64,000 nucleotides of DNA from Flammeovirgaceae bacterium (lineage in GTDB: Bacteria; Bacteroidota; Bacteroidia; Cytophagales; Cyclobacteriaceae): positions 124,001 through 188,000 of the forward strand of contig JAJTEH010000002.1 in assembly GCA_021298355.1 (NCBI GenBank), written 5' to 3'. Both the position numbers and the translations under genes were made by a program. The notes beneath the pieces are model-generated. The model had not been told where the DNA came from, ran no database searches, and was given only the letters and a program-made list of their open reading frames with translations. Positions 7,540 to 16,286 of this stretch are shown piece after piece (positions within the stretch are counted from its first letter, which is position 1; each line of letters starts with the position of its first letter).

Positions 7540-10500
7540 ATGATAAAAAGATGTTTACACTTGTTTTTTGTGCTTGTTCTGATTTCACAATCAGCATTCG
7601 CGCAAAAAATTGATATGGACTTACTAAAGGGCATGAAGCCCCGCGCCATTGGTCCGGCTGCTATGAGTGGCCGTGTTACCGCAGTAGATGTTGTAGCAAA
7701 AGATCCCGACATCATGTATGTGGGCGCAGCATCCGGTGGTGTGTGGAAAACAGTTTCAGGTGGTATCAGTTGGGAGTCTGTGTTCGATAAAGAAACAACA
7801 CTATCAGTCGGAGCCATTGCTATTCAGCAAGATAATCCTTCCGTTGTGTGGGTAGGCACAGGCGAGGGTAATCCGCGAAATAGTTTAAATGGTGGCGATG
7901 GCATTTATAAAACGTTAGATGGTGGCAAAACCTGGAAGAAAATGGGTTTGGATAAAACACGTCATATACACCGCGTTATCATCGACCCGAAAAATCCAAA
8001 TACAGTTTATGTTGCCGCAATTGGTTCTCCGTGGGGCGAACATCCTGAACGGGGTGTTTATAAAACAACAGATGGTGGAAATACCTGGGAAAGAGTTTTG
8101 TTTGTAGATAATAAAACTGGGTGTGCCGAATTGGTAATGGACCCAAGCAATCCTAATAAATTAATCGCCAACATGTGGGAGCACCGCAGATGGCCATGGA
8201 CTTTCAAATCGGGCGGACCAAGCTCAGGCATGTACATCACTTTCGATGGCGGAAAAACATGGACGAAGAAAACCGATAAGGATGGTTTGCCAGAAGGTGA
8301 ATTAGGCAGAATGGGTTTGGCTATTGCCAGAAGTAAACCGGATGTAGTGTACGCCTTAATTGAATCGAAAAAGAATGCGCTATACAAATCAGAAGATGGT
8401 GGTAACAAATGGACAAAAGTTACCGATGTAAACAACCAGACAAACGTAAGCGGAAGACCATTTTACTTCTGGGAAATTTATGTTGATCCGAAAAATGAAA
8501 ACAGAATTTACTCGCTGCACACCATCGTAACAATGAGTGAAGATGGAGGCAGAACATTTAAAAGTTTAGTAGGTTGGAAAGTTCACCTCGACCACCATGC
8601 GTGGTGGATTCATCCGGAAAATCCTGAGTTTATTGTAGATGGTAACGATGGTGGTTTCAACATCTCACGCGATGGAGGAAAAACCTGGCATTTTATTGAT
8701 AATATTCCTGTTGGTCAGTTCTACCACATCAATGTAGATAATCAACATCCATACAATGTGTATGGAGGTATGCAAGACAATGGTTCGTGGTCGGGCCCAG
8801 CTTATGTTTGGCGCAGAGCGGGTATACGCAACAGCTATTGGCAAGAAGTATCTTTTGGCGATGGCTTCGATGTATCGCCCGATCCTGTAGACCCACGTTA
8901 TGGATATACCATGTCGCAAGGTGGAAATTTACTTCGGTACGATCAAACCACAGGTAATAATCAATACATCAGACCAACACATCCTGATGCAAGCGTTAAA
9001 CTCAGATACAATTGGAACTCAGCTTTAGCACAAGATCCGCACGATGTATCTTCTTTGTATTATGGAAGTCAATTCTTGCACAAGAGCACCGATAAAGGAA
9101 ATACATGGCAAGTTATCTCTCCAGATTTAACCACAAACGATAAAGAAAAACAAAAGCAAGATGAAAGTGGTGGATTAACTATGGATGCCACCGGAGCAGA
9201 AAACCATTGTACTATATTGGCTATCGCTCCATCTCCTCTCGATAAAAATGTAATATGGGTGGGCACAGACGATGGCAACGTTCAGGTTACACGCGATGGC
9301 GGCAAAACCTGGACAAACACATCGCCTAAAATTATAGGTTTACCTAAAAATGCTTGGGTGCCACAAATAAAAGCATCCACCTACAAAGCAGGCGAAGCAT
9401 ATGTAGTGATAAACAATTATCGTCAATTCGATTACAAACCTTATTTGTTTAGAACACGCGACTTTGGAACTACTTGGGAAACAGTGGTAACACCTGCACA
9501 AGTTGGTGAAAGCAATTATACTTTAGCCGTTGTACAAGATCCTGTTGAGCCTAAATTACTTTTCTTAGGAACAGAAAATGGTTTGTGGGTTTCTATAGAT
9601 GAAGGCAAGAACTGGACGAGATGGACGAACGCTTATCCTGCTGGAGTACCAACCATTGATTTAGTGATTCACCCACGTGAACACGATTTAGTAATCGGTA
9701 CGTTTGGTCGTGCTTTATATGTGCTAGACGATATCAGACCTTTGCGCGATTTAGCCAGCAAAGGAAGCAATGTGTTGAATAAAACGTTACACGTATTTCC
9801 GGCTCCTGTGGCTTACCAAGCCATTAACCAACAACCTACCGGTCCGCGTTTCGATGCAGACGCAGTATTCAATGGAGAAAACAGACCTTACGGTGCCATG
9901 ATTTCTTATGTGGTTAATAAACCTGCTGAGAAGAAAGAAGAGAAAAAAGCTGAACCTGCTAAAACAGATGCAAAAGGTAAAAAAGCTGAACCTGTTAAAG
10001 AAGAAAAGAGACCTGAAACGGCTAAAGTGAAATATGATTCTCTTACTGTTGAAATCTTTAATGCGAAGAATGAAAAAATTCGCACGATGAAACAAAAATC
10101 TCCGGATGAAAATGGAGTACAACGTATGCAATGGATGATGAATCAAAAAGGAGTGCGAGGTCCATCCAGAGAGAAACCAAGAAGCAATGCAGGCGAGCCA
10201 GGTGGTTTGCAAGTGTTGCCAGGTACCTATAAACTGCGTGTAACTTTTGGCGACCAGAAAGACTCCACTAACGTTGAGGTACAGGCCGACCCACGTTTAA
10301 ATGTTTCTCCGGCTATCATTGAAAGTCGTTATGCGATGATGAAGGACTTAGAAAAAATGACGTCAAACTTAGCAGAAGCTACAACCCGTTTGCGCGAATC
10401 TCTCGATTTAGTTTCTGAGTTAGAAACAAAGATGAAAGAAAGCAAGCGAACTGATTTGAAAGAGGCTCAGGATAAATCGAAAGCAGTAAAAGATTCTATT

Positions 10501-10785
10501 AACGCGTTGTTCGATAAAATTTTGGATAAAGAAGATAAACGCCAAGGGTTAACCAGAGATTCGGAAGGACCAGTGGTTGATATACAAACAGCCGAGTCTT
10601 ACATCGATAGCAATATCAATCCAATTAACGAAACCGATAGAAGAGTTTTTGGTAAGGCACAACAAAGTGTACAAAAAGCCATCGACAGTGTTAATCAGTT
10701 TTACGAAAAAACATGGAAAGAATACCGTTCCATGATGGAGAAAGTAACTCTTAATCCGTTTAAAGATTATCAACCCATTAAATAG
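7540..10785 (+). CDS. Secreted sortilin/VPS10-type BNR-repeat beta-propeller protein
   Basis: A 1081-residue exported protein with signal peptide MIKRCLHLFFVLVLISQSAFA. At least ten Asp-box (BNR) motifs of the type S/T-x-D-G-G-x-T-W appear, for example LDGGKTW, TDGGNTW, FDGGKTW, RDGGKTW and DEGKNW, between residues 120 and 700, enough for one ten-bladed or two smaller propellers of the sortilin/VPS10 class, common in Bacteroidota and often called glycosyl hydrolases. A Lys/Glu-rich linker follows (about 800-840), then a beta domain with GGLQVLPGTYKLRVTFG, then an alpha-helical charged tail. No T9SS C-terminal signal is seen, so it is probably periplasmic or anchored otherwise. Enzyme activity is not proven; protein or glycan binding is equally possible. 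Confidence 0.88.
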   Translation: MIKRCLHLFFVLVLISQSAFAQKIDMDLLKGMKPRAIGPAAMSGRVTAVDVVAKDPDIMYVGAASGGVWKTVSGGISWESVFDKETTLSVGAIAIQQDNPSVVWVGTGEGNPRNSLNGGDGIYKTLDGGKTWKKMGLDKTRHIHRVIIDPKNPNTVYVAAIGSPWGEHPERGVYKTTDGGNTWERVLFVDNKTGCAELVMDPSNPNKLIANMWEHRRWPWTFKSGGPSSGMYITFDGGKTWTKKTDKDGLPEGELGRMGLAIARSKPDVVYALIESKKNALYKSEDGGNKWTKVTDVNNQTNVSGRPFYFWEIYVDPKNENRIYSLHTIVTMSEDGGRTFKSLVGWKVHLDHHAWWIHPENPEFIVDGNDGGFNISRDGGKTWHFIDNIPVGQFYHINVDNQHPYNVYGGMQDNGSWSGPAYVWRRAGIRNSYWQEVSFGDGFDVSPDPVDPRYGYTMSQGGNLLRYDQTTGNNQYIRPTHPDASVKLRYNWNSALAQDPHDVSSLYYGSQFLHKSTDKGNTWQVISPDLTTNDKEKQKQDESGGLTMDATGAENHCTILAIAPSPLDKNVIWVGTDDGNVQVTRDGGKTWTNTSPKIIGLPKNAWVPQIKASTYKAGEAYVVINNYRQFDYKPYLFRTRDFGTTWETVVTPAQVGESNYTLAVVQDPVEPKLLFLGTENGLWVSIDEGKNWTRWTNAYPAGVPTIDLVIHPREHDLVIGTFGRALYVLDDIRPLRDLASKGSNVLNKTLHVFPAPVAYQAINQQPTGPRFDADAVFNGENRPYGAMISYVVNKPAEKKEEKKAEPAKTDAKGKKAEPVKEEKRPETAKVKYDSLTVEIFNAKNEKIRTMKQKSPDENGVQRMQWMMNQKGVRGPSREKPRSNAGEPGGLQVLPGTYKLRVTFGDQKDSTNVEVQADPRLNVSPAIIESRYAMMKDLEKMTSNLAEATTRLRESLDLVSELETKMKESKRTDLKEAQDKSKAVKDSINALFDKILDKEDKRQGLTRDSEGPVVDIQTAESYIDSNINPINETDRRVFGKAQQSVQKAIDSVNQFYEKTWKEYRSMMEKVTLNPFKDYQPIK

Positions 10786-10819
10786 ATTTTTTTTCTTAAT
10801 GAAAGTATAGGGTAATACT

Positions 10820-10863
10820 CACCTAAAAATTAGTCTTCTCAATAGGAGAAAGAATGAGGTGAA
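10820..10863 (+). other. Nested inverted repeats in the 3' region before the terminator
   Basis: Outer arms TCACCT and AGGTGA enclose an inner hairpin TTCTC-AATA-GGAGAA in the 158-base gap between the BNR gene and the ABC operon. It may be part of the 3' untranslated structure or a small RNA; no known family is recognised. Confidence 0.25.
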
Positions 10864-10869
10864 ACAAAT

Positions 10870-10901
10870 AAAAGCCAGAGATTTTTCTCTGGCTTTTTTG
10901 T
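10870..10901 (+). terminator. Rho-independent terminator
   Basis: Eleven-base-pair stem AAAAGCCAGAG / CTCTGGCTTTT with a six-base loop and T run, 85 bases after the BNR gene and before the ABC operon. Confidence 0.85.
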
Positions 10902-10917
10902 TTACCGATATACTTGT

Positions 10918-10925
10918 TTAATTTG
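10918..10925 (+). promoter_or_regulatory. Candidate -7 box of the ABC operon
   Basis: TTAATTTG matches seven of eight positions of the Bacteroidota TANNTTTG box. A start of transcription near 10930 would leave the ATG at 10944 usable but would exclude the TTG at 10914, supporting the shorter protein. Confidence 0.4.
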
Positions 10926-10943
10926 CAACCTTGTTGCGACATT

Positions 10944-11576
10944 ATGATAGAAACACAATCCGTTTCCTTTCAATATCCGGGAGATAAAATCATTGCTTTT
11001 CAAGATTTTTCTATCAAGAAAGGCGAACATACTTTGTTGTTAGGCGAATCTGGAAGTGGCAAAACCACGCTACTTCATTTAATCAGCGGTTTGCTTCGCG
11101 GATACAAAGGCAGTATCCATTTTTTACAACAAGAGTTAAACACATTGAGCGAATCTCAACTCGATCAGTTTCGTGCTCAACATATAGGTTTCATCTTCCA
11201 GAAAAATCATTTAATCAGCGCGCTTACTACAGAGCAGAATCTTATGTTGGCTCCTTACTTAGCTACTAAGAAATCTGATAAAGAAAGAATCCATTATTTA
11301 TTGAACCGATTGGGTTTAGAGAAAAAGAAAAATGCCAATGTAAAAACATTAAGTCAGGGGCAGGCGCAGCGTGTAGCCATTGCACGCGCTTTGGTTAATC
11401 AACCGGCAGTATTATTTGCCGATGAACCCACCTCTGCACTTGACGATAAAAATTGTGATGTTGTAATCGATTTGTTATTAGAAGTAGCAAACGAAAGTAA
11501 GGCAACCTTAATTATGGCCACGCATGATCAACGTGTAAAAAATAAAATCAGTAAACAAATCATTTTAAATTCCTGA
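10944..11576 (+). CDS. ABC transporter ATP-binding protein (LolD/MacB type)
   Basis: ATPase of 210 residues from the ATG at 10944; a TTG at 10914 would add ten residues without family support. It has Walker A GESGSGKT (34-41), Q-loop FIFQKNHL (83-90), signature LSQGQAQRVAIARAL (136-150), Walker B AVLFADEPTSALDD (155-168) and the switch histidine in MATHDQRV. The class drives FtsX-type permeases (LolCDE, MacB, lipid or metal-related systems). The permease starts 3 bases after its stop, so the pair forms one complex. The third gene, with a cysteine motif, hints that the cargo may involve metals. Confidence 0.93.
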   Translation: MIETQSVSFQYPGDKIIAFQDFSIKKGEHTLLLGESGSGKTTLLHLISGLLRGYKGSIHFLQQELNTLSESQLDQFRAQHIGFIFQKNHLISALTTEQNLMLAPYLATKKSDKERIHYLLNRLGLEKKKNANVKTLSQGQAQRVAIARALVNQPAVLFADEPTSALDDKNCDVVIDLLLEVANESKATLIMATHDQRVKNKISKQIILNS

Positions 11577-11579
11577 GGT

Positions 11580-12848
11580 ATGAACTTGTTTGTGTTGGTT
11601 TGGAATTATCTGAAAGCAAAACCGCTAAACACGGTTTTAAATCTTATTCTGCTTGCACTGGGTATAGCAGTAATTACGTTGTTATTAGTTTTCAACAATC
11701 AATTACAATCCAACATTACCAAAAATGGAAGAGGAATTGATTTAGTAGTGGGTGCAAAAGGTAGCCCCATGCAGTTGATTTTGTGTAACATTTTTCATGT
11801 TGATTTCCCAACAGGAAACATCAAACTAAATGAAGCAGAAAAAATTGCAAAGAACAGATTGGTTAAGCAAGCCATTCCTTTAGCCTTAGGCGATAGTTAT
11901 GCCGGCTATAGAATTGTTGGCACGAATAAAGACTACGTTCAACTATATGATTTAAAAATCAACTCAGGAAAATTTTGGTCGAAACCATTAGAAGTAACGA
12001 TTGGTTCATACGTAGCGCAAACAACCGGATTAAAATTGGGCGATACCTTTGCCAGTTCTCATGGCATGACAGAAGGTGGGCATAGCCACGATGAACATTT
12101 GTTTACAGTCGTGGGTATTTTAGAACCCTCGGCATCCGTTACCGATAATTTAATTTTTACATCTATAGAAAGCGTGTGGATCATGCACGAAGAACATGGA
12201 GAAGGAGGAGAGGAGGAAGGAGAAGAACCTCATCATCACCACGATACGGTTTCCATCGCTAATCCATCCAAGTTAGTGTCATCCGTTAGTGCTAACGATT
12301 CTACACACGAAGTTACTTCCTTGTTAATTGAATACCGTTCGCCTATGGGTGCAGTGCAAATGCCTCGTTTTGTAAATGCGCAAAGCACATTGCAAGCTGC
12401 TTCACCAGCTTTTGAAACAGCGAGATTGTTTTCCATTTTAGGAGTTGGGGTAGATGTATTAATGGGTTTTGCTTATTTGCTTATTTTTATTTCGGCACTC
12501 AGCATTTTTATTGCATTGTATAATTCCTTAAAAGAAAGAAGATACGATTTAGCCATTATGCGTTCGATGGGCGCATCACGATTCAAAATTTTAATCACTG
12601 TATTTACAGAAAGTATTTGGCTTACTTTGGCCGGCAGCATAATCGGAATTCTGGTTGGCCATGCTGTTATTTATGCCCTGATTGCCTTTTTGCCCGAACT
12701 ACAAAAAACAGGTTTCAGTGCTTTTATTATTTATCAGGAAGAATGGATACTTTTGGCCGGAAGTTTGTTATTAGGATGTGTATGCGCCATTTTACCAGCG
12801 TGGCAGGCATACAAAACCAATATTTCGGAGGTATTAGCTAAAAATTAA
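11580..12848 (+). CDS. FtsX/MacB-like ABC permease with His-rich extracytoplasmic loops
   Basis: A 422-residue permease with the MacB/FtsX topology: one N-terminal TM (about 12-36), a large extracytoplasmic domain (about 40-285), then three TMs (about 287-318, 335-365, 388-412). The cytoplasmic loop LKERRYDLAIMRSMGAS is the usual contact with the ATPase. The outer domain carries two unusual His/acidic stretches, HGMTEGGHSHDEH (about 161-173) and an E/G/H run ending EEPHHHHD (about 203-222), which look like metal-binding loops. Together with its ATPase and the next gene it resembles ABC/FtsX/DUF3299-like operons described in Vibrio as zinc-regulated (zrg) zinc-uptake systems. The similarity is by architecture only. 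Confidence 0.9.
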   Translation: MNLFVLVWNYLKAKPLNTVLNLILLALGIAVITLLLVFNNQLQSNITKNGRGIDLVVGAKGSPMQLILCNIFHVDFPTGNIKLNEAEKIAKNRLVKQAIPLALGDSYAGYRIVGTNKDYVQLYDLKINSGKFWSKPLEVTIGSYVAQTTGLKLGDTFASSHGMTEGGHSHDEHLFTVVGILEPSASVTDNLIFTSIESVWIMHEEHGEGGEEEGEEPHHHHDTVSIANPSKLVSSVSANDSTHEVTSLLIEYRSPMGAVQMPRFVNAQSTLQAASPAFETARLFSILGVGVDVLMGFAYLLIFISALSIFIALYNSLKERRYDLAIMRSMGASRFKILITVFTESIWLTLAGSIIGILVGHAVIYALIAFLPELQKTGFSAFIIYQEEWILLAGSLLLGCVCAILPAWQAYKTNISEVLAKN

Positions 12849-12852
12849 AAAG

Positions 12853-13296
12853 ATGAAAAAAATTTGTTTTCTTATTTTATCCGTTTTTGTTTTTTCATTA
12901 TCACTCGCACAAACTAAAACAGATATGTGGAGTGAGTTTGCCAAAACCAAATTCGAACCGAAGTATTATGAAAAAATTGGTGAGTATTTGTTTTTCCCCA
13001 ATTTCCCGGCAAACCTGAAAGCACTAGAAGGAAAAGAAATTACCATACAGGGCTTTTATGTTCCGTTCGCACCAGAGGATGGTGATTATGTTATCATCTC
13101 TAAATATCCGATGAGCCAGTGTTTCTTTTGTGGCGGTGCAGGGCCAGAGTCTATTGCCGAAGTAAGTTTTGCAAAAGGAAAAATGAAATTTCAGGTGGAT
13201 GATTTGATTACCGTAAAAGGTAAACTAAAGTTAAATGCCGAAGATATTGAACACGTTAATTTTATTCTGAAAGATGCAGTGTTGGTGAGTAAGTAA
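12853..13296 (+). CDS. Small periplasmic protein with CFFCGG motif (DUF3299-like)
   Basis: A 147-residue protein with signal peptide (KKICFLILSVFVFSLSLAQ), starting 4 bases after the permease. The mature part is a compact beta domain: EGKEITIQGFYVPF (about 59-72) followed by the invariant-looking SQCFFCGGAGPES (about 93-105) and FQVDDLITVKGKLKLN, an OB-like strand pattern. The CxxC pair could bind zinc or copper or be redox active. Location, motif and size fit the DUF3299-like partner of zrg-type ABC operons, so it is proposed as the periplasmic metal-linked component of this transporter. Confidence 0.8.
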   Translation: MKKICFLILSVFVFSLSLAQTKTDMWSEFAKTKFEPKYYEKIGEYLFFPNFPANLKALEGKEITIQGFYVPFAPEDGDYVIISKYPMSQCFFCGGAGPESIAEVSFAKGKMKFQVDDLITVKGKLKLNAEDIEHVNFILKDAVLVSK

Positions 13297-13337
13297 TACA
13301 ATTACATACCATCGTTTTCGTTTTTCTTATTGCATTC

Positions 13338-13604
13338 TTATCTCACTAACTCACTTGGTATCTTAACCAAAACCTCTTTGGTTTTTTTGATTTCTTCATC
13401 CTGATAAAAATAATCATCGAATTTTTTCTGGTTGTAGTTTTCGTAATCAGTTAGAATTCTATAAACCATCCAAAACAAACCAATTGTGGTAAGTAAGAAA
13501 AGAAAGAAAACCAATGCGAAAGAAACAGGCAATGTACTTGCCACCACATATACCAATAGAAGGCCGGTAACACTCGATACCGCAAAATTAGATCGTGCAT
13601 TCAT
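13338..13604 (-). CDS. Small two-TM membrane protein, unknown function
   Basis: An 88-residue protein with two hydrophobic segments near residues 8-25 and 29-48 ([16 protein letters not shown] and [21 protein letters not shown]) and a charged cytoplasmic tail ([19 protein letters not shown]). It lies alone on the minus strand between two plus-strand units. Similar small membrane proteins are common next to housekeeping genes in Bacteroidota; no function can be given. Confidence 0.65.
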   Translation of the reverse strand: MNARSNFAVSSVTGLLLVYVVASTLPVSFALVFFLFLLTTIGLFWMVYRILTDYENYNQKKFDDYFYQDEEIKKTKEVLVKIPSELVR

Positions 13605-13666
13605 AATCGTAAAACACTAAGCCTCAACCAATTGTTTAAATACGGTCGGTTTTTCATAAAATCTGT

Positions 13667-13674
13667 TAATTTTG
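13667..13674 (+). promoter_or_regulatory. Candidate -7 box of accA
   Basis: TAATTTTG matches TANNTTTG exactly and lies 20 bases before the chosen ATG at 13695. No clear TTTG lies 19-20 bases further upstream. It argues against the longer TTG start at 13632. Confidence 0.45.
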
Positions 13675-13694
13675 GCGGGTTAAAGATTATTAGA

Positions 13695-14645
13695 ATGACA
13701 TTACTGGATTTCGAAAAACCAATAGCCGAATTAGAAGCCAAGCTGGAAGACATGAAAACCTTGGCAGGCGATAGCGATAAAGATGTTCAAACAGCTGTAA
13801 AAGCACTGGAAAAGAAAATTCTCGAACTAAAAAAAGAAACTTTCGATAACCTTACCGGTTGGCAGCGTGTGCAATTATCCAGACACCCCGACAGGCCCTA
13901 CACCCTCGATTATATTTACGAAATAACAACAGATTTTATTGAGTTACATGGCGACAGAAACGTGTCGGACGACAAGGCCATGATTGGCGGTTTTGGTACA
14001 ATAGAAGGCCAAACCTTTATGCTTATTGGCCAGCAGAAAGGAAGAAACACCAAACAACGCCAACTACGCAATTTCGGTATGGCTAACCCCGAGGGCTATC
14101 GTAAGGCGTTAAGGCTCATGAAGCTTGCAGAAAAATTTAATAAACCCATCATAACCTTTATTGATACACCAGGCGCATTTCCTGGTTTAGAAGCCGAAGA
14201 GCGCGGACAAGGCGAAGCCATTGCCCGAAATTTAAAAGAAATGTTCATGCTAAAGGTTCCGGTAATTTGTATCATTATTGGCGAAGGCGCTTCTGGTGGC
14301 GCATTAGGTATAGCCATTGGCGATAAAGTATTTATGTTAGAAAACACGTGGTACTCTGTAATCTCTCCGGAATCGTGCTCCTCTATTTTATGGAGAAGTT
14401 GGGAGTATAAAGAACAAGCAGCCGAAGTGTTGAAACTTACAGGTAAAGACATGCTATCGCTAAAGCTAATTGATGGTATAATTAAAGAACCATTAGGCGG
14501 TGCGCATACCGATGTGAAATGGATGGCGACAGAAATTAAGCGAACTATACTGGAGAACGTTAAGCAACTAAATAGTCAGAACCCCGAACAACGAATTTCA
14601 GAAAGGATGGATAAGTTCTGCTCTATGGGAGTTGTAAAAGAATAA
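13695..14645 (+). CDS. accA: Acetyl-CoA carboxylase carboxyltransferase subunit alpha
   Basis: A 316-residue protein from the ATG at 13695 ([20 protein letters not shown]), the usual length and start for AccA. With AccD it transfers the carboxyl group from biotin to acetyl-CoA, the first committed step of fatty-acid synthesis. Family hallmarks are visible: the N-terminal coiled coil with the [14 protein letters not shown] segment, [39 protein letters not shown], the oxyanion glycines in [17 protein letters not shown] and the [11 protein letters not shown] block. accD is not in this window, as is common in Bacteroidota. A terminator follows directly. Confidence 0.97.
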   Translation: MTLLDFEKPIAELEAKLEDMKTLAGDSDKDVQTAVKALEKKILELKKETFDNLTGWQRVQLSRHPDRPYTLDYIYEITTDFIELHGDRNVSDDKAMIGGFGTIEGQTFMLIGQQKGRNTKQRQLRNFGMANPEGYRKALRLMKLAEKFNKPIITFIDTPGAFPGLEAEERGQGEAIARNLKEMFMLKVPVICIIIGEGASGGALGIAIGDKVFMLENTWYSVISPESCSSILWRSWEYKEQAAEVLKLTGKDMLSLKLIDGIIKEPLGGAHTDVKWMATEIKRTILENVKQLNSQNPEQRISERMDKFCSMGVVKE

Positions 14646-14650
14646 AAAGT

Positions 14651-14674
14651 AAAACCGCGAATGCGGTTTTTTTA
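14651..14674 (+). terminator. Terminator after accA
   Basis: Eight-base-pair stem AAAACCGC / GCGGTTTT with GAAT loop and T run, 6 bases after the stop codon. Confidence 0.8.
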
Positions 14675-14692
14675 TGTTTATCAACCAGCACA

Positions 14693-15523
14693 ATGAAATT
14701 ACACGTAATAGATACCGGATTTTTTAAACTAGATGGTGGCGCCATGTTTGGCGTAGTGCCTAAAACAATTTGGCAAAAAACAAATCCGGCAGATGAAAAC
14801 AACATGTGTACCTGGGCAATGCGATGTTTATTGGTTGAAACCAACGATAGGCTTATACTAATAGATAATGGAATTGGCAATAAACAAGATGCGAAATTTT
14901 TCAGTCATTATTATTTACATGGCAACGCAAGCCTGGAAACCTCGTTGCAAAAAGCCGGATTTACCTTTTCAGATATTACCGATATGTTTTTAACACATCT
15001 GCATTTCGATCATTGTGGAGGAGGTGTACAATACAAAGGCGAATCGCTTGAGCTTGTTTTTAAAAATGCAAAGTATTGGAGTAACGAAGCACACTGGAAA
15101 TGGGCAACCCAACCTAACCCACGCGAAAAGGCATCCTTCTTAAAAGAGAATATTTTGCCAATACAAGAAAGTGGGCATTTGCATTTTGTAAAAGCAGAAA
15201 ATGAATTACCCTTTACGATTACCCATGTTTCGGGCCATACAGAGAGCATGATGATTCCGAAGATAAAATATAAAGAATTCACGGTGTGCTATATGGCCGA
15301 TCTGCTTCCTTCTGTAGGGCATATACCATTGCCGTATGTAATGGGGTACGATACCCGCCCACTACTAACACTCGCAGAAAAAGAAAAATTCTTAACTGAA
15401 GCAGCCGATAATCAATATGTACTTTTTTTAGAACACGATGCCGTAAACCAATGCTGCACAGTAAAACATACCGATAAAGGAATAAGAATAGATAAAACAT
15501 TTCCGTTAAGCGAGCTTGGCTGA
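14693..15523 (+). CDS. MBL-fold metallo-hydrolase
   Basis: A 276-residue metallo-beta-lactamase-fold hydrolase without signal peptide. Metal ligands are visible as HLHFDH (102-107), a later HVSGHTES (about 181-188), the Asp of CYMADLLPS and a C-terminal His in LEHD. The GGAMFGVVPK segment (15-24) and overall length fit the lactonase-like group that includes YtnP/AHL-lactonase homologues and simple thiol-ester or lactone hydrolases; the substrate cannot be told. It is first in a packed three-gene set: the patatin-like gene begins one base after its stop and urocanate hydratase overlaps that gene by four bases. Confidence 0.9.
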   Translation: MKLHVIDTGFFKLDGGAMFGVVPKTIWQKTNPADENNMCTWAMRCLLVETNDRLILIDNGIGNKQDAKFFSHYYLHGNASLETSLQKAGFTFSDITDMFLTHLHFDHCGGGVQYKGESLELVFKNAKYWSNEAHWKWATQPNPREKASFLKENILPIQESGHLHFVKAENELPFTITHVSGHTESMMIPKIKYKEFTVCYMADLLPSVGHIPLPYVMGYDTRPLLTLAEKEKFLTEAADNQYVLFLEHDAVNQCCTVKHTDKGIRIDKTFPLSELG

Positions 15524-15524
15524 T

Positions 15525-16286
15525 ATGAAAATTGGTATTGCACTATCCGGAGGTGGCGCGCGAGGCATAGCGCATCTGGGAGTTATTCAGGCTCTGCAGG
15601 AAGAAGGAATTAAGTTTCAGGCGATTTCCGGCACAAGTGCAGGAGCAATTGCCGGAGCTTTTATTGCGCAGGGTTATTCGCCTAAAGAAGTGTTTGATAT
15701 AATTGCTTCTACCGGAATATTAAAAAGTGTTCGGCCGGCCTGGTCTTTCTCAGGATTGCTTACACTAGATGGTTTTAAGGAAGTATTGATCAAACATATT
15801 CCACACCAAACCTTCGAGGGTTTATCTATTCCGCTAACCGTAGCTGCAACCGATGTTTTGCAGGGCAGCATCAGGTATTTTTCAAAAGGAAATTTGATAA
15901 CACCCATTCTGGCATCTTCTTGTATACCAGCGTTATTTAATCCTATAGCTTTCGAAAATAGCATGTATATAGATGGTGGCATTTTAGATAATCTTCCGGT
16001 AAAACCATTGGTAGGCCACTGCGATTTTATTATAGGTGTGCACACAAACCCAATCGGTAAAAAGGTAGATCTTAAAAATATGCGCGAAATAACAGAGCGT
16101 AGTTTACTGTTAGCCATTAACATGAATTCCGGAATAAGCAAAAGCCTTTGTAATCTTGTAATCGAACCACCACAGTTAGCCAACTACACCACGCTAGAAA
16201 TAAGCAAAGCAAAAGAAATATTCGAAGTAGGATATACTTACGTAAAGCAAAATAGAGAACTTCTTCAATCGTTGATACTTGTATGA
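15525..16286 (+). CDS. Patatin-like phospholipase family protein
   Basis: A 253-residue single-domain patatin from the ATG at 15525, one base after the MBL gene stop. The Ser-Asp dyad is complete: oxyanion GGGARG (9-14), nucleophile elbow GTSAG with Ser38, and DGG with Asp150 (YIDGGILDNLPV). The family (RssA-like) hydrolyses acyl ester bonds of phospholipids or related lipids and is cytoplasmic or membrane-associated. There is no signal peptide or barrel, unlike the PlpD type. Its last codons overlap hutU (ATGA), implying translational coupling; a biochemical link with histidine breakdown is not obvious. Confidence 0.93.
   Translation: MKIGIALSGGGARGIAHLGVIQALQEEGIKFQAISGTSAGAIAGAFIAQGYSPKEVFDIIASTGILKSVRPAWSFSGLLTLDGFKEVLIKHIPHQTFEGLSIPLTVAATDVLQGSIRYFSKGNLITPILASSCIPALFNPIAFENSMYIDGGILDNLPVKPLVGHCDFIIGVHTNPIGKKVDLKNMREITERSLLLAINMNSGISKSLCNLVIEPPQLANYTTLEISKAKEIFEVGYTYVKQNRELLQSLILV

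Noticed and set aside
7919-8107. Short plus-strand frame inside the BNR gene
   Set aside because: It is in another phase of a clearly coding region and has no homologous look or start signal.
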